Assembly: GCA_002345565.1 (NCBI GenBank) | Contig: DDVS01000001.1 | Location: 800,712 to 864,711 of the forward strand | From: Flavobacteriales bacterium UBA2306 | GTDB taxonomy: Bacteria; Bacteroidota; Bacteroidia; Flavobacteriales; Weeksellaceae | Length of the DNA stretch: 64,000 bases | Reading direction: 5' to 3' | In this document: piece after piece, positions 42,750-52,284 of the stretch | Layout: every line of letters starts with the position of its first letter | Numbering within the stretch: the first letter of the stretch is position 1 | The notes under the pieces: model-generated | Told to the model about the DNA's origin: nothing | The model's database searches: none | The model's input: the letters and a program-made list of their open reading frames with translations, nothing else | Made by a program: the position numbers and the translations under genes

Positions 42750-44780
42750 TTAAAAATTCATCTGTACACCCAAGATAAAATTTCTTTTGGCTGAAGGATT
42801 ATAATATCGTCCTCCAAATGCATTGATATCAAATCCCAAAACATAATCCGTATTGTAAAGATTCTGTATTTGTAAGAAAAAATTATAGGTTGATCGATCT
42901 ACTTTTAAAGGAACACTAAACTGAATATTTCCAACTAAAGTAGATTCTGACCAGACATTGTTAGCATCATTAAGAGGCATTTTGGAAGTGTAGAAATGGG
43001 AATAATCTATTTTTAAAGTCTTAAAAAACGTAAAATCTAATAACGTGTTAACGGTTGTCTTCGGAACACCTGTCAAATCATTCCCTGAAAAATCGATATT
43101 GTTCTGTTGATATTTTGCAAACTTAAAATCGTAGAAACTCCCTGACAATCGGAACTTAAATTGATTAAACCAATTGTTTTCTAAATCAAAAGGCTTAGTT
43201 TCTATAAGTAATTCCAAACCTTTTTGAACAGTTTCTCCGGCATTCACAAAGTACTCCTGTCCTGCATCATTTTGTCGTCGCACAATAGCATCCTTCATCC
43301 GAAAATCAAAATATGAAGCTTCAACAAACAGGATATTGCGCCATTGTTTTCTAATTCCCGCTTCTTTGTTCCATCCATATTCAGGATTTAAATTATGATT
43401 AAATACTTGATTGGAAGCCCGGATTTCTTCATTGGTAGGTGCGGAATTTCCTTTTCCTAATTTAGCTCGAACAGAAAATCCATCCCCCAATAAATAATTG
43501 ACGCCAAAATTAGGTAGCCATTGATTTTTAAAACTAACTGAACCTTTTTCATCTATCGGATAATTTCTCAAATAATCAAACGAATTCGAATTAAGACTAA
43601 TAGAAATATCTGTAAATAACTTTTCTGCAATAGTTAAGCTTTGGGATAAGAAATAAAATCCTGACGTATTCTTAATCTTGTCAAAGTTTTGAGGATGACC
43701 TTTAATTCCTGCATTATTATCATAATTTCTAACATTAATATCATTGACACCTCCTTCAAAACCTAAACGATAGGACAATGAAACATTATTCCATATTTTC
43801 GAATAATTAAAATGAGTTCTGAGAGCGAAATTACTTTCATATCGATTTTCATAATTAGTAATAAATGGATTCTCAAAGTCCACATAAGAGCCTTGAACCA
43901 TTATGAAATGAGAGAAATCGGAATTAAATTTAAAATCATTGGATAATCCTGCCAAAAACATTTTATTACGAATCCCTGCTTCCTGTTCTTGAGCGCCGGG
44001 TGTTGTTGCAGTAGCTGGTCTTGCTTGTTTACGATTTTGATTCATTTGCTCCAATGTTAAACCACCAGGTGTTTGATAATCCAAATCAGAATACATCAGC
44101 ATTGCCTTAAGCAAGCCTTTTTCTGAGTATTGAAAATTGTCTTTGATAAAAAACTGCTGGCGTCTCATCCCCGATTGTTCACGATAGGAATCCGTCTGAT
44201 AATGGTTTTGAAAGACTTGAAAGAAATGCTTCCCAAATGTTTTTGAAAAGTTGAGACTTTCATTAAAAGTTCCATAACTTCCTATCGAAAGATTAGCTTT
44301 CACTTCATCATAATCTTTCGTTTTTAAAATAACTGTTCCTCCTGTTACCGATCCATAATCGCCACTTTCCGGTCCTTTGAATAATTCTATCCTGTCAATC
44401 AATTGTGGTGAAATCACATTAAAATAAGTATTTCCAGATGCATCAGATAATATAAAGTCATCTAAATAAACTTTGACATTCCTGACTCCAAATGGTGAAC
44501 GCAAAGTACTTCCTCTAAGTGATAATCTATAACTTCCCGGAGATCGTTCTTCCATTCTCGCTCCTGCCATCTGATTCACAGATTCCAATAATCTTTCTGG
44601 TACATTCTGCTGAAGCAAATCTTTGGATATAATACCAACCGATTTTGTAGAAGAGATAAAATCACTTGGTTTCTTGTAAGCGTCAATATGGACTTCTGAT
44701 ATTAATTGTGTTGAATCTTTTTGTTGAGACCAGATTATTTGAAAAGAAAAAAGTGTGAGAAATAGATAGAATTTTGTCAT
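42750..44780 (-). CDS. TonB-dependent outer-membrane receptor
   Basis: A 676-residue receptor from the ATG at 44780 (a TTG at 44798 would add six residues before the signal peptide). Signal peptide at about 1-19; plug domain at about 30-150 with LLESVNQMAGARMEERSPGSYRLSLRG and the EL(F)KGPESGDYGSVTGGTVIL motif; then a 22-strand-type barrel ending in GVQMNF with a terminal Phe. There is no CarboxypepD_reg domain and no SusD partner, so an iron-chelate or metal receptor is more likely than a glycan one. The ligand is unknown. Confidence 0.92.
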   Translation of the reverse strand: MTKFYLFLTLFSFQIIWSQQKDSTQLISEVHIDAYKKPSDFISSTKSVGIISKDLLQQNVPERLLESVNQMAGARMEERSPGSYRLSLRGSTLRSPFGVRNVKVYLDDFILSDASGNTYFNVISPQLIDRIELFKGPESGDYGSVTGGTVILKTKDYDEVKANLSIGSYGTFNESLNFSKTFGKHFFQVFQNHYQTDSYREQSGMRRQQFFIKDNFQYSEKGLLKAMLMYSDLDYQTPGGLTLEQMNQNRKQARPATATTPGAQEQEAGIRNKMFLAGLSNDFKFNSDFSHFIMVQGSYVDFENPFITNYENRYESNFALRTHFNYSKIWNNVSLSYRLGFEGGVNDINVRNYDNNAGIKGHPQNFDKIKNTSGFYFLSQSLTIAEKLFTDISISLNSNSFDYLRNYPIDEKGSVSFKNQWLPNFGVNYLLGDGFSVRAKLGKGNSAPTNEEIRASNQVFNHNLNPEYGWNKEAGIRKQWRNILFVEASYFDFRMKDAIVRRQNDAGQEYFVNAGETVQKGLELLIETKPFDLENNWFNQFKFRLSGSFYDFKFAKYQQNNIDFSGNDLTGVPKTTVNTLLDFTFFKTLKIDYSHFYTSKMPLNDANNVWSESTLVGNIQFSVPLKVDRSTYNFFLQIQNLYNTDYVLGFDINAFGGRYYNPSAKRNFILGVQMNF

Positions 44781-44854
44781 AGATTTTTTGAGAGGCAAAA
44801 ATTATACTTTTATTGCTAATGAGAGATAAAATAGGATCATTAAACTCTTTAACA

Positions 44855-44886
44855 CAAAAAATCCTCTGAAAATTCAAAGGATTTTT
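44855..44886 (-). terminator. Terminator of the DUF892 gene
   Basis: AAAAATCCT and AGGATTTTT form a stem over a 13-base loop, followed on the minus strand by T-rich sequence, between the DUF892 gene and the receptor gene. Confidence 0.75.
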
Positions 44887-44905
44887 ATGATGTATCAAAA
44901 TTCTA

Positions 44906-45487
44906 TTATTCTGCTTTAGAATTAAGATTAGTGTCTGCGATGCTTGTAAGCGTTTCATCGCAAGCTTTTTCTTCTTTCAGAGTTTCTAATAAATTTTTCA
45001 GACATTCTTCTTCTCCCAGCACTTTTGCAAACGCTGCAAGTGTGCCGTAAGTAGTAATCTCATAATGTTCAACTTTTTGAGACGCTGCAATAATTCCCGC
45101 ATCTCTCACTGCGCCCGGTTCGGTTTCTTCTATAATACTTTCGCCTTCTTTAAGAATCCCGTCCATAGCGTCGCATTTTTTGGCTTGCGCTTTTTTGCCC
45201 AATGCTTCGAAACACATTTCCAAGCGTTTAACTTGATTTTCTGTTTCCTGCAAATGGTTTTCTATAGCAGTTTTAAGTTCCGGATGAGTTGCATTTTTAT
45301 GCATTTTTGGCAATGCTTTTACCAATGCTTTTTCTGCCCAATAAATATCTTTGAGACTGTCCTCAAAAAGATCACTCAGATCTTTTGCTGCATCTTTTTT
45401 AGCCGGTGTTTTCTTTGCTGTTGCTTTGTTTGCTGTTGTTTTGCTACCAGCGGTGGTAGAAGTCTTTTTTTGTGTTGTAGTTGCCAT
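44906..45487 (-). CDS. DUF892 (YciE/YciF-like) ferritin-like protein
   Basis: A 193-residue protein. Residues 1-35 are a Thr/Lys/Ala-rich tail, and residues about 36-185 form the DUF892 four-helix domain (DLFEDSLKDIYWAEKALVKALPKM, with Glu/His at ferritin-like positions and EHYEITTYGTL). Relatives respond to general stress and have a dinuclear metal site; the exact reaction is unknown. It is transcribed alone and ended by a terminator. Confidence 0.9.
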   Translation of the reverse strand: MATTTQKKTSTTAGSKTTANKATAKKTPAKKDAAKDLSDLFEDSLKDIYWAEKALVKALPKMHKNATHPELKTAIENHLQETENQVKRLEMCFEALGKKAQAKKCDAMDGILKEGESIIEETEPGAVRDAGIIAASQKVEHYEITTYGTLAAFAKVLGEEECLKNLLETLKEEKACDETLTSIADTNLNSKAE

Positions 45488-45592
45488 AATTTAATATTTT
45501 TTGTTTGTTAATTGATGTAAAAATGATTTTACAATTAACTTGCCAAAAAAATCAAATGAACTGAAAATTCATCATAAAAACATAAGTTTAAA

Positions 45593-46396
45593 TTACGGAT
45601 GACTCAAAAAATCTTTAATGACTTCGACCACGCCAAACTCATTATTAGATAGCGCCTGGAATGCTGCTGTTTTTTTAACATTGGTGTGGGCATTTTCCAT
45701 GGCATAAGAATAATGGGCATTTTTCAACATTTCCAGATCATTCATATAATCTCCAAATGCCATAGTCTGCTGCGGAGTAATGTTTAAAATATGCTGTAAT
45801 TTTTGAACTGCTTTCCCTTTATTAATGTTTTTATTCATCACGTCAAGCCAAAACGCTCCGGAGACTACAACTTCGAGATTTTTAGTTTCAAAATGTTTTA
45901 AAGATGGATAAATATTTTCCTCAGAACCTTGCGGATGATAAACTGCAATTTTAAAAACATCATCTAAAGAAGCTACTTTCTGAAGGTCATCTATAAAAGA
46001 ATTTTCTGTATAATAAAAACTAAAAAAATCAATAAATTCCTGATCATAAGTTTCATAATATGCTGTTTTTTTGGCAGAAACTACAGCCTTGGCACCAGGA
46101 ATTCTACGAACTTCATCAATGATAGCCCTTATATCCTCTTCTTTCATTTTATCTGCAAAAACTTCTTCACCTTTGTAAATGACATAAGCGCCATTTTCTG
46201 CAATAAAAGCAATTTTGTTTTTTATAGTTTCAAAATAATGGGTAATACCTGCCATTTGTCTGCCGCTTGCCGGGACAAAAAGTACATTTCTGTGTTCCAA
46301 TTCCTGGTACAAAGCAGGAAACTGAGGGCTTACTTGATGATCAGAATTAAGGAACGTCCCGTCCATATCCGTCACAATCAGTTTAATATCATTCAT
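45593..46396 (-). CDS. Cof-type HAD-IIB phosphatase
   Basis: A 267-residue cytoplasmic phosphatase of the Cof/YbiV type. Motif I is VTDMDGTFLNS with Asp10 and Asp12, motif II lies in FVPASGR, Lys in the middle cap precedes motif III, and motif IV is AFGDYMNDLEML. Such enzymes hydrolyse sugar phosphates or flavin phosphates; the specific substrate is not deducible. It lies just before the xylan locus but is separated from it by a 160-base gap with no operon sign. Confidence 0.9.
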   Translation of the reverse strand: MNDIKLIVTDMDGTFLNSDHQVSPQFPALYQELEHRNVLFVPASGRQMAGITHYFETIKNKIAFIAENGAYVIYKGEEVFADKMKEEDIRAIIDEVRRIPGAKAVVSAKKTAYYETYDQEFIDFFSFYYTENSFIDDLQKVASLDDVFKIAVYHPQGSEENIYPSLKHFETKNLEVVVSGAFWLDVMNKNINKGKAVQKLQHILNITPQQTMAFGDYMNDLEMLKNAHYSYAMENAHTNVKKTAAFQALSNNEFGVVEVIKDFLSHP

Positions 46397-46556
46397 TTCA
46401 ATAAGTTAAACTCAAGATTTACATAAAAAAATTGCCTGTATTTTTGATGCAAAAGACTTGATATAAATTCAAATTACGGTATTCATTTTTTAAAATGCAA
46501 ATTTTAAAACTATATTAAAATTGAATAAGGAAAAATCACTAAAAAAAGTTTTGATA

Positions 46557-48593
46557 CTAATTATGATGTCCCAGATTGAGTTTGATGTTCTGAAGTTCTT
46601 CCAAACTTCTTTTAGGTTGTTCTACGCCCTGCGGCAAAGGTAATTTTGAAAAGGTTTGAAAATACTGCAAACAAGCATCTTTCCACCAAACAGCATCCTT
46701 GGATTGGATGTCTAATTTGGTTTTTACCGCTTCAAAACGTTGAGCGTCCATATAAGGCTTCATAGTTTCCCAAACTTTCTGGTAATTGCGAACCTGATTG
46801 ATTCCAGCTTGATACTTCAAAGCAAGATTGTTCCACATCGTATTTCCGTTTTTCATTTTAAAATTCCAAGGGACGTGATGGAAAAATAACAAAAACGCTT
46901 CCGGGCAGGAATTGATATTTCCAAAAATTTCTTCTAACGGTGAAAAGTATTGAGAAACGGCATTGCTTCCGGTTTTAGTTCGGTCAAATCCTAAACCAGC
47001 CAAGTCTGCTTTATGATAATAAACCGGTGACCAATCTGGCCTTCCGCCTTTGTAATCGCCCCAAGGTTCCGGGCCGTAATGATGTCCTGATGCAAAAATA
47101 TGAACCAATCCCAAAGGCATCATATAATCCACAGCAGTCTCGCGAGAAGACAACATTATTCCCTTTACAGGTTTTACAAAATCCTGATTATCGGTGAAAG
47201 TCATTTTGAGCCATTCATCCGCAATCTGTTCAGATGATAAATTATGATTCCAAGCCAATCTTCCGAATGCGTACCAATTGGCTTGTGCAAAGTGATGACC
47301 GGTCCAATTCGTATCTTTTCCAATATTCGCGACCGCAGAAATGGCTGTGATTTTATTTTTCATCAAAGTGCCATCGGTGATTTTTGCAATTGTAGAACCT
47401 TTACCAAAAGAATAGGTATCGCTTTCCAGCGTTTCTTTGAATAATGGTGCTAAATAAACCAAATGATTTGAAAATCCTAGATATTCCTGTGTAATTTGAA
47501 ATTCTACCATTTCCGATGTCTTTTTCAAAGCTCCGAACAATGGTGTAAAAGGTTCTCTTGGTTGGAAATCTATCGGTCCATTTTTGATTTGAATCATCAC
47601 ATTATCACGAAATTTTCCATCCAGCGGAACAAATTCTAAATAAGCTTGTTTTGCTCTGTCCTCTTTACTTGGACTGTAAACAAAAGCACGCCACATCACA
47701 ATTCCTTGATATGGTTTCAACGCATCCGCCAGCATATTGGCGCCGTCTGCGTGGGTTCTTCCGTAATCTTGCGGTCCTGGTTGACCTTCGGAATTGGCTT
47801 TAACCAAAAAACCTCCAAAATCTGGAATCAATTTATAAATTTCAGACGCTTTTCTTTTCCACCATTTTTGAACATTTTTATTCAATGGATCCGAATTTTC
47901 TAATCCATCCAAAACTTTTGGTGAAGAGAAATTGACGGATAAATAAACCTTAATTCCATAAGGTCTGAAAATATCAGCCAAAACTTTTACTTTTTCTAAA
48001 TAATCTTTTCTAAGAATGTTCGGAGAAGCATTGACATTGTTCAAAACGACAGAATTAATTCCGATTGATGCATTAGCTCTTGCATATTCTGCGTATCGAG
48101 GCGAAATTTTGTTCGGTAAATCTTCCCATTTCCAAAGCGAATGTCCTGCATAACCACGTTCAATCGTTCCGTCCAGATTATCCCAATGATTCAAAATTCT
48201 TACATCATAAGAAGGTTTTTCTGTTATGTTTAGATTGTCAAGATTTTGTTTCGTTTGCTGAAGTCTTAGAATATGATAAACTCCATACAACAAACCGATT
48301 TCCTTACTTGATGAAATTATGATTTTATCTCGTGACGATTTGATTGTGTAACCATCTTTCAAATTCTTCAAAGCTTTATTAGTTCTTAATTCAACTATTT
48401 GTCCTTGCCAAAAACTGGTTAATTCTTTTTTAGCCAATTCGATGGTTGGATTATTTCCTTTTGAAATGATTTTGTCTACGGAAATTCCGTTTTTGACATT
48501 CGGGAATCTGAGCCATAATTGACTTCCATCTTCGGCGAAAATTGAGAATGGAATTAATAAAAATATTAAAATATAAGCTTTTAATTTTGGCAT
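46557..48593 (-). CDS. GH67 alpha-glucuronidase
   Basis: A 678-residue enzyme that releases 4-O-methyl-glucuronic acid from the non-reducing end of xylo-oligosaccharides. It has a signal peptide (1-20), an N-terminal beta domain, a TIM-barrel with NHWDNLDGTIERGYAGHSLW (the GH67 hallmark), FGGFLVKANSEGQPGPQDYGR and a C-terminal helical domain. The signal suggests a periplasmic site. It is the last gene of the xylan operon on the minus strand and is separated from the GH43 gene by a pair of REP-type palindromes. Confidence 0.95.
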   Translation of the reverse strand: MPKLKAYILIFLLIPFSIFAEDGSQLWLRFPNVKNGISVDKIISKGNNPTIELAKKELTSFWQGQIVELRTNKALKNLKDGYTIKSSRDKIIISSSKEIGLLYGVYHILRLQQTKQNLDNLNITEKPSYDVRILNHWDNLDGTIERGYAGHSLWKWEDLPNKISPRYAEYARANASIGINSVVLNNVNASPNILRKDYLEKVKVLADIFRPYGIKVYLSVNFSSPKVLDGLENSDPLNKNVQKWWKRKASEIYKLIPDFGGFLVKANSEGQPGPQDYGRTHADGANMLADALKPYQGIVMWRAFVYSPSKEDRAKQAYLEFVPLDGKFRDNVMIQIKNGPIDFQPREPFTPLFGALKKTSEMVEFQITQEYLGFSNHLVYLAPLFKETLESDTYSFGKGSTIAKITDGTLMKNKITAISAVANIGKDTNWTGHHFAQANWYAFGRLAWNHNLSSEQIADEWLKMTFTDNQDFVKPVKGIMLSSRETAVDYMMPLGLVHIFASGHHYGPEPWGDYKGGRPDWSPVYYHKADLAGLGFDRTKTGSNAVSQYFSPLEEIFGNINSCPEAFLLFFHHVPWNFKMKNGNTMWNNLALKYQAGINQVRNYQKVWETMKPYMDAQRFEAVKTKLDIQSKDAVWWKDACLQYFQTFSKLPLPQGVEQPKRSLEELQNIKLNLGHHN

Positions 48594-48620
48594 TTATAAA
48601 TATTTCAGATTATTTAAGTT

Positions 48621-48670
48621 TTGGCTGAAGCCAAATAAAATATCTATCTTTTAAATGGGCTAAAGCCCAT
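48621..48670. repeat. REP-type palindrome pair between GH43 and GH67 genes
   Basis: TTGGCTGAAGCCAA (48621-48634) and ATGGGCTAAAGCCCAT (48655-48670) share the GGCTNAAGCC core and spacing of the palindromes on the right side of the transposase remnant at 18333-18743, and both are followed by CTATTGAT. This looks like a non-autonomous member of the same REP family. Confidence 0.75.
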
Positions 48671-48681
48671 TTCTATTGATT

Positions 48682-49647
48682 TTATTCCAAACCTTCGATG
48701 GTTTTGATTTTTCCGTTTTCATCATATTCAAGCTCAACAACTTTCATACTTCTAAGCCAAGTTTTGCCTTCACTCGGAACAGAATCGTGGAAGAACAGAT
48801 ACCATTTTCCTTTGTACTCAACAATACTGTGGTGCGTTGTCCAACCAACAACTGGCGTCAAAATCTCGCCTTGAAAAGTGAACGGACCATAAGGATTATC
48901 GCCAATCGCATAACACAAAAGATGTGAATCTCCAGTTGAATAAGAGAAATAATATTTGTCATTATACTTGTGCATCCAAGACGCTTCGAAGAACCTGTGA
49001 GGATTGCTGTGAAGTAATTCTTTTCCGTTTTCATCAAGAATCAAAAGATCTTTTGGTTCTTCAGCAAACTCGAGCATATCATCGCTCAGCAAAGCTACTT
49101 TTGATGGAATTGCTGGTTCATCGTCATTTGGTAAAATTGCAGATTCCAAAGCTTTGTTGTTTCTGTAACGCTGTAATTGTCCGCCCCAGATTCCTCCAAA
49201 ATACATATAATGTTTTCCGTTTTCTTCAAAAATACACGGATCGATGCTGTAACTTCCTAACATCGGATGAGCTTCCGGAACAAAAGGTCCATAAGGTTTG
49301 TCGCTTACTGCAACACCAATTCTGAAAATATCATTTTTATCTTTCAAAGGAAAATACATATAATATTTACCATTTTTGTGTGCTACATCGCAATCCCAAA
49401 GTTGTCTTCCTGACCAATTGATATCTTTTACAGAAAGCACAACGCCGTGATCTGTCACTTCCCCATTTTCAACATCATCCAAAGAGAAAACGTGATAATC
49501 ATTCATATCGAAATGATCGCCGTTATCATTCTCCTCTATTCCACTTTCGCGGTCGTGAGATGGATAGATGTAAAGTTTGCCTTCGAAAACGTGAACAGAT
49601 GGATCTGCCATATAATCTTTCGGGAAAAGGTATTTTGCTTTGTTCAT
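48682..49647 (-). CDS. GH43 glycosidase without signal peptide
   Basis: A 321-residue five-bladed beta-propeller enzyme of family GH43, probably beta-xylosidase or alpha-L-arabinofuranosidase. The catalytic base is Asp15 in MADPSVHV, the pKa-modulating Asp is in YSIDPCIF, and the acid Glu is in RFFEASWMHK. Without a signal peptide it should act in the cytoplasm on oligosaccharides brought in by the GPH symporter. Start and product lengths fit the family. Confidence 0.9.
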   Translation of the reverse strand: MNKAKYLFPKDYMADPSVHVFEGKLYIYPSHDRESGIEENDNGDHFDMNDYHVFSLDDVENGEVTDHGVVLSVKDINWSGRQLWDCDVAHKNGKYYMYFPLKDKNDIFRIGVAVSDKPYGPFVPEAHPMLGSYSIDPCIFEENGKHYMYFGGIWGGQLQRYRNNKALESAILPNDDEPAIPSKVALLSDDMLEFAEEPKDLLILDENGKELLHSNPHRFFEASWMHKYNDKYYFSYSTGDSHLLCYAIGDNPYGPFTFQGEILTPVVGWTTHHSIVEYKGKWYLFFHDSVPSEGKTWLRSMKVVELEYDENGKIKTIEGLE

Positions 49648-49698
49648 TATATTTTAGATATTTAGATAATAGACTGATAGATAATAGATGTATAGATT

Positions 49699-50808
49699 TT
49701 ATTTTGCTAGTTGAATCATCTTTTCAACAATTGGTTTTGTGTTGCAATTGCGATCGAAAAACAAAGGATAATCTGTTCTTCCTTTCACTGGGAAATCGTT
49801 TTTCCAAGATTGCGCATCGGTTACACCCCACAAAGTGACTCTTCTGACTTTGCTTTTATGCTTCAGAAACAATCGGAAAAAATCTGCATATCTGTTTTCC
49901 CATTTTTCTTCTGCATCTTTTGGAAGACCTGTTTTGTAAGGATTCATTTTTTCGTTGTATTCTACTTTATCAGAAATATTAGCCGAAGTTCCCCAAGGTG
50001 ATGGAAGAACACTCAGGTCTAACTCTGTGATATTAACTTTAACGCCAGCAGCTGTATATTTTACAATTGCATTTTCATATTCTGCAAGAGTTGGACTTGT
50101 CATATCGATATGCGCTTGCATTCCTACACCATCAATTCGGATTCCTCTGGATTTCAGATTTTTTACCATTTTGACAACCGTTTCTATTTTTCCTGGATGC
50201 CATTCATTATAATCGTTGTAATAAAGTTCTGCATCTGGGTCAGCTTCCTGAGCATATTTGAAAGCTAAAGGAATGAATTCTTCGCCAAGGATTTCATAGA
50301 ATTTACTCTTACGATAAGATCCGTTTTCCATAATTGCCTCATTGACAACATCCCAACCTTTCACTCGGCCTTTGTATCTGGTGACAACGGTACTGATATG
50401 AGATTTCATTCTTTGTTTAAGAACTTCTACAGAAACATCTTTCCCATTTTTATCTACAAAAAACCAATCCGGTAATTGGGAATGCCAAATGAGTGTATGA
50501 CCAATGGTAAACATATTATATTTTTCCCCTAGTGCCACAAATTTGTCTGCATCGTCAAAGAAAAACTGACCTTCTTTCGGTTGTAAAAACATAGATTTCA
50601 TACAGTTTTCCGCAACAATAGAACTGAATTGATTTTTAACAATATCTGCAGCTTGCTTATCGGCTTCATAAATTTGAGATAAATCTAATGCTGCTCCAAT
50701 GAAAAAATCATCTTTGTAAGCTTCTTTCAAAGTATTGGCTTGCTGAGAAAATATTGCGCTTGGAATCATCGTAGCAACAATACTTAATGAAAATAGTATC
50801 TTATTCAT
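49699..50808 (-). CDS. GH10 endo-1,4-beta-xylanase
   Basis: A 369-residue secreted xylanase that cuts the xylan backbone. Signal peptide at 1-21; GH10 TIM barrel with acid/base Glu157 in WDVVNEAI and nucleophile Glu262 in ITELDLS; IGHTLIWHSQLPDW and MQAHIDM are substrate-site motifs. There is no carbohydrate-binding module or sorting domain. It starts 2 bases after the symporter gene, so they are co-transcribed. Confidence 0.96.
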   Translation of the reverse strand: MNKILFSLSIVATMIPSAIFSQQANTLKEAYKDDFFIGAALDLSQIYEADKQAADIVKNQFSSIVAENCMKSMFLQPKEGQFFFDDADKFVALGEKYNMFTIGHTLIWHSQLPDWFFVDKNGKDVSVEVLKQRMKSHISTVVTRYKGRVKGWDVVNEAIMENGSYRKSKFYEILGEEFIPLAFKYAQEADPDAELYYNDYNEWHPGKIETVVKMVKNLKSRGIRIDGVGMQAHIDMTSPTLAEYENAIVKYTAAGVKVNITELDLSVLPSPWGTSANISDKVEYNEKMNPYKTGLPKDAEEKWENRYADFFRLFLKHKSKVRRVTLWGVTDAQSWKNDFPVKGRTDYPLFFDRNCNTKPIVEKMIQLAK

Positions 50809-50810
50809 AA

Positions 50811-52262
50811 TTAATTATTTTTTCTTCTTTCTGCTAAATCTTGTTCCAATTGGACTTCCATTTTTTTATCAATTTTATAAAAGAAAAGTAATCCACAAGC
50901 TAAGAAAAACGGTATAGATGGGAATATACTTACCAACATCTTTGCGCCTGTAGCAACAGTTTCTGGCTGAATAACTGTTTGTGCTCCTTCGGAAGAAATG
51001 TATCCGTAATGCCCAATAATAGAAGCAACCAAAGCACTTCCGATACTCAATCCGACTTTTAATCCAACCATCATTGCAGAAAAAATAATAGCAGTAGCTC
51101 TTCTGTTGTTTTTCCACTCAGAGTAATCTGCTACATCGGCAATCATCGCCCACAAAAGCGGTGTACTGATTCCGTAGAAAAATCCGTGCAAAATCTGAGA
51201 TGTAAACATTAATCCAACGGATTTTGATGTATAAAAAAGAAATAGAAAAACAAAAATTGTAGAGATAAATAAAGACGCGATAAAGACATCACGCTTTCCA
51301 TATTTGTCTGCGAACTTTTTTGAAAATGTAATACCAATAATCATCATAATAATTCCGCCTGCATTGAATAATCCAAATCCTGCAGATCTAGGATCTTCGC
51401 CAAAGAAATTCATCCCAATAGAACTGAAAAATACTGTAATTGGAGAAATAAAGTTTTTAAGCGACGCTTCATCTACATAATTATTAAAATAATAAACATA
51501 AGAACCGCCTTTCATAGCCAGTGTAATGAAGATCATTGTTGTCACAACCAACATAATCACCCAAGGTTTGTTTTTGAAAAGATCTTTAAGATCATCTTTC
51601 AAACTGGATTCTTGTTCTGGTTTTGGAATAACTCTTTCTTTGGTGGTAAAAAACGTAATCAATAGCATAATTGATCCTATAATTGCCAACCAAGTCATCA
51701 CAATCTCAATTCCGACAGCTTTATCACCATTACCAGCCGATAAAATAATCGGTAACATAAAAACCTGCACAAAAAACTGCGAAAACATTACTGCGACAAA
51801 ACGATAAGAAGAAATGCTGTTTCTTTCTCCCATATCGCCTGTAATCACGCCACTAAGTGCAGCATAAGGCAAATTATTTCCTGCATACAAAAGCAACAGT
51901 AACGTATAAGTTATCGCCGCATAAATGATTTTACCTTTATAAGAAAAATCTGGTGTACTGAACGCAAACAAGGCTGCAACACCCAACGGAATAGCCGTAA
52001 ACAAAATCCAAGGTCGGAATTTTCCCCATTTGGTTCTTGTACGGTCTGCCAAAGCGCCAATCATTGGATTAAATCCAAAACCAGCAATCAAACCAACAAC
52101 GAGTGTAATGATAGAAGCATCTTCTGCTTTTAAACCATAGATATCTGTATAAAAATAAGCCAAATAAGTCACCAAAGTTTGGAACACGAGATTCGCTGCC
52201 AAATCTCCTAAACTGTAACCTACTTTTTCGATTACTGATATTTTTTGTGATTGATTATTCAT
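50811..52262 (-). CDS. GPH-family sugar:cation symporter (XynP-like)
   Basis: A 483-residue inner-membrane transporter with about 12 helices of the glycoside-pentoside-hexuronide family (YSLGDLAANLVFQ at the start, MIGALADRTRTKWGKFRPW between helices 2 and 3, AMIADVADYSEWKN in the centre). Placed between the xylanase and the esterase, it should import xylo-oligosaccharides or aldouronates with Na+ or H+. It starts 22 bases after the esterase gene. Confidence 0.92.
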   Translation of the reverse strand: MNNQSQKISVIEKVGYSLGDLAANLVFQTLVTYLAYFYTDIYGLKAEDASIITLVVGLIAGFGFNPMIGALADRTRTKWGKFRPWILFTAIPLGVAALFAFSTPDFSYKGKIIYAAITYTLLLLLYAGNNLPYAALSGVITGDMGERNSISSYRFVAVMFSQFFVQVFMLPIILSAGNGDKAVGIEIVMTWLAIIGSIMLLITFFTTKERVIPKPEQESSLKDDLKDLFKNKPWVIMLVVTTMIFITLAMKGGSYVYYFNNYVDEASLKNFISPITVFFSSIGMNFFGEDPRSAGFGLFNAGGIIMMIIGITFSKKFADKYGKRDVFIASLFISTIFVFLFLFYTSKSVGLMFTSQILHGFFYGISTPLLWAMIADVADYSEWKNNRRATAIIFSAMMVGLKVGLSIGSALVASIIGHYGYISSEGAQTVIQPETVATGAKMLVSIFPSIPFFLACGLLFFYKIDKKMEVQLEQDLAERRKNN

Positions 52263-52284
52263 TATGATTGATTGTAGTTTGAGT

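Noticed and set aside
42750..44780. SusC-type glycan receptor belonging to the xylan locus
   Set aside because: It is too short for SusC, has no CarboxypepD_reg domain or SusD partner, and is separated by unrelated genes.
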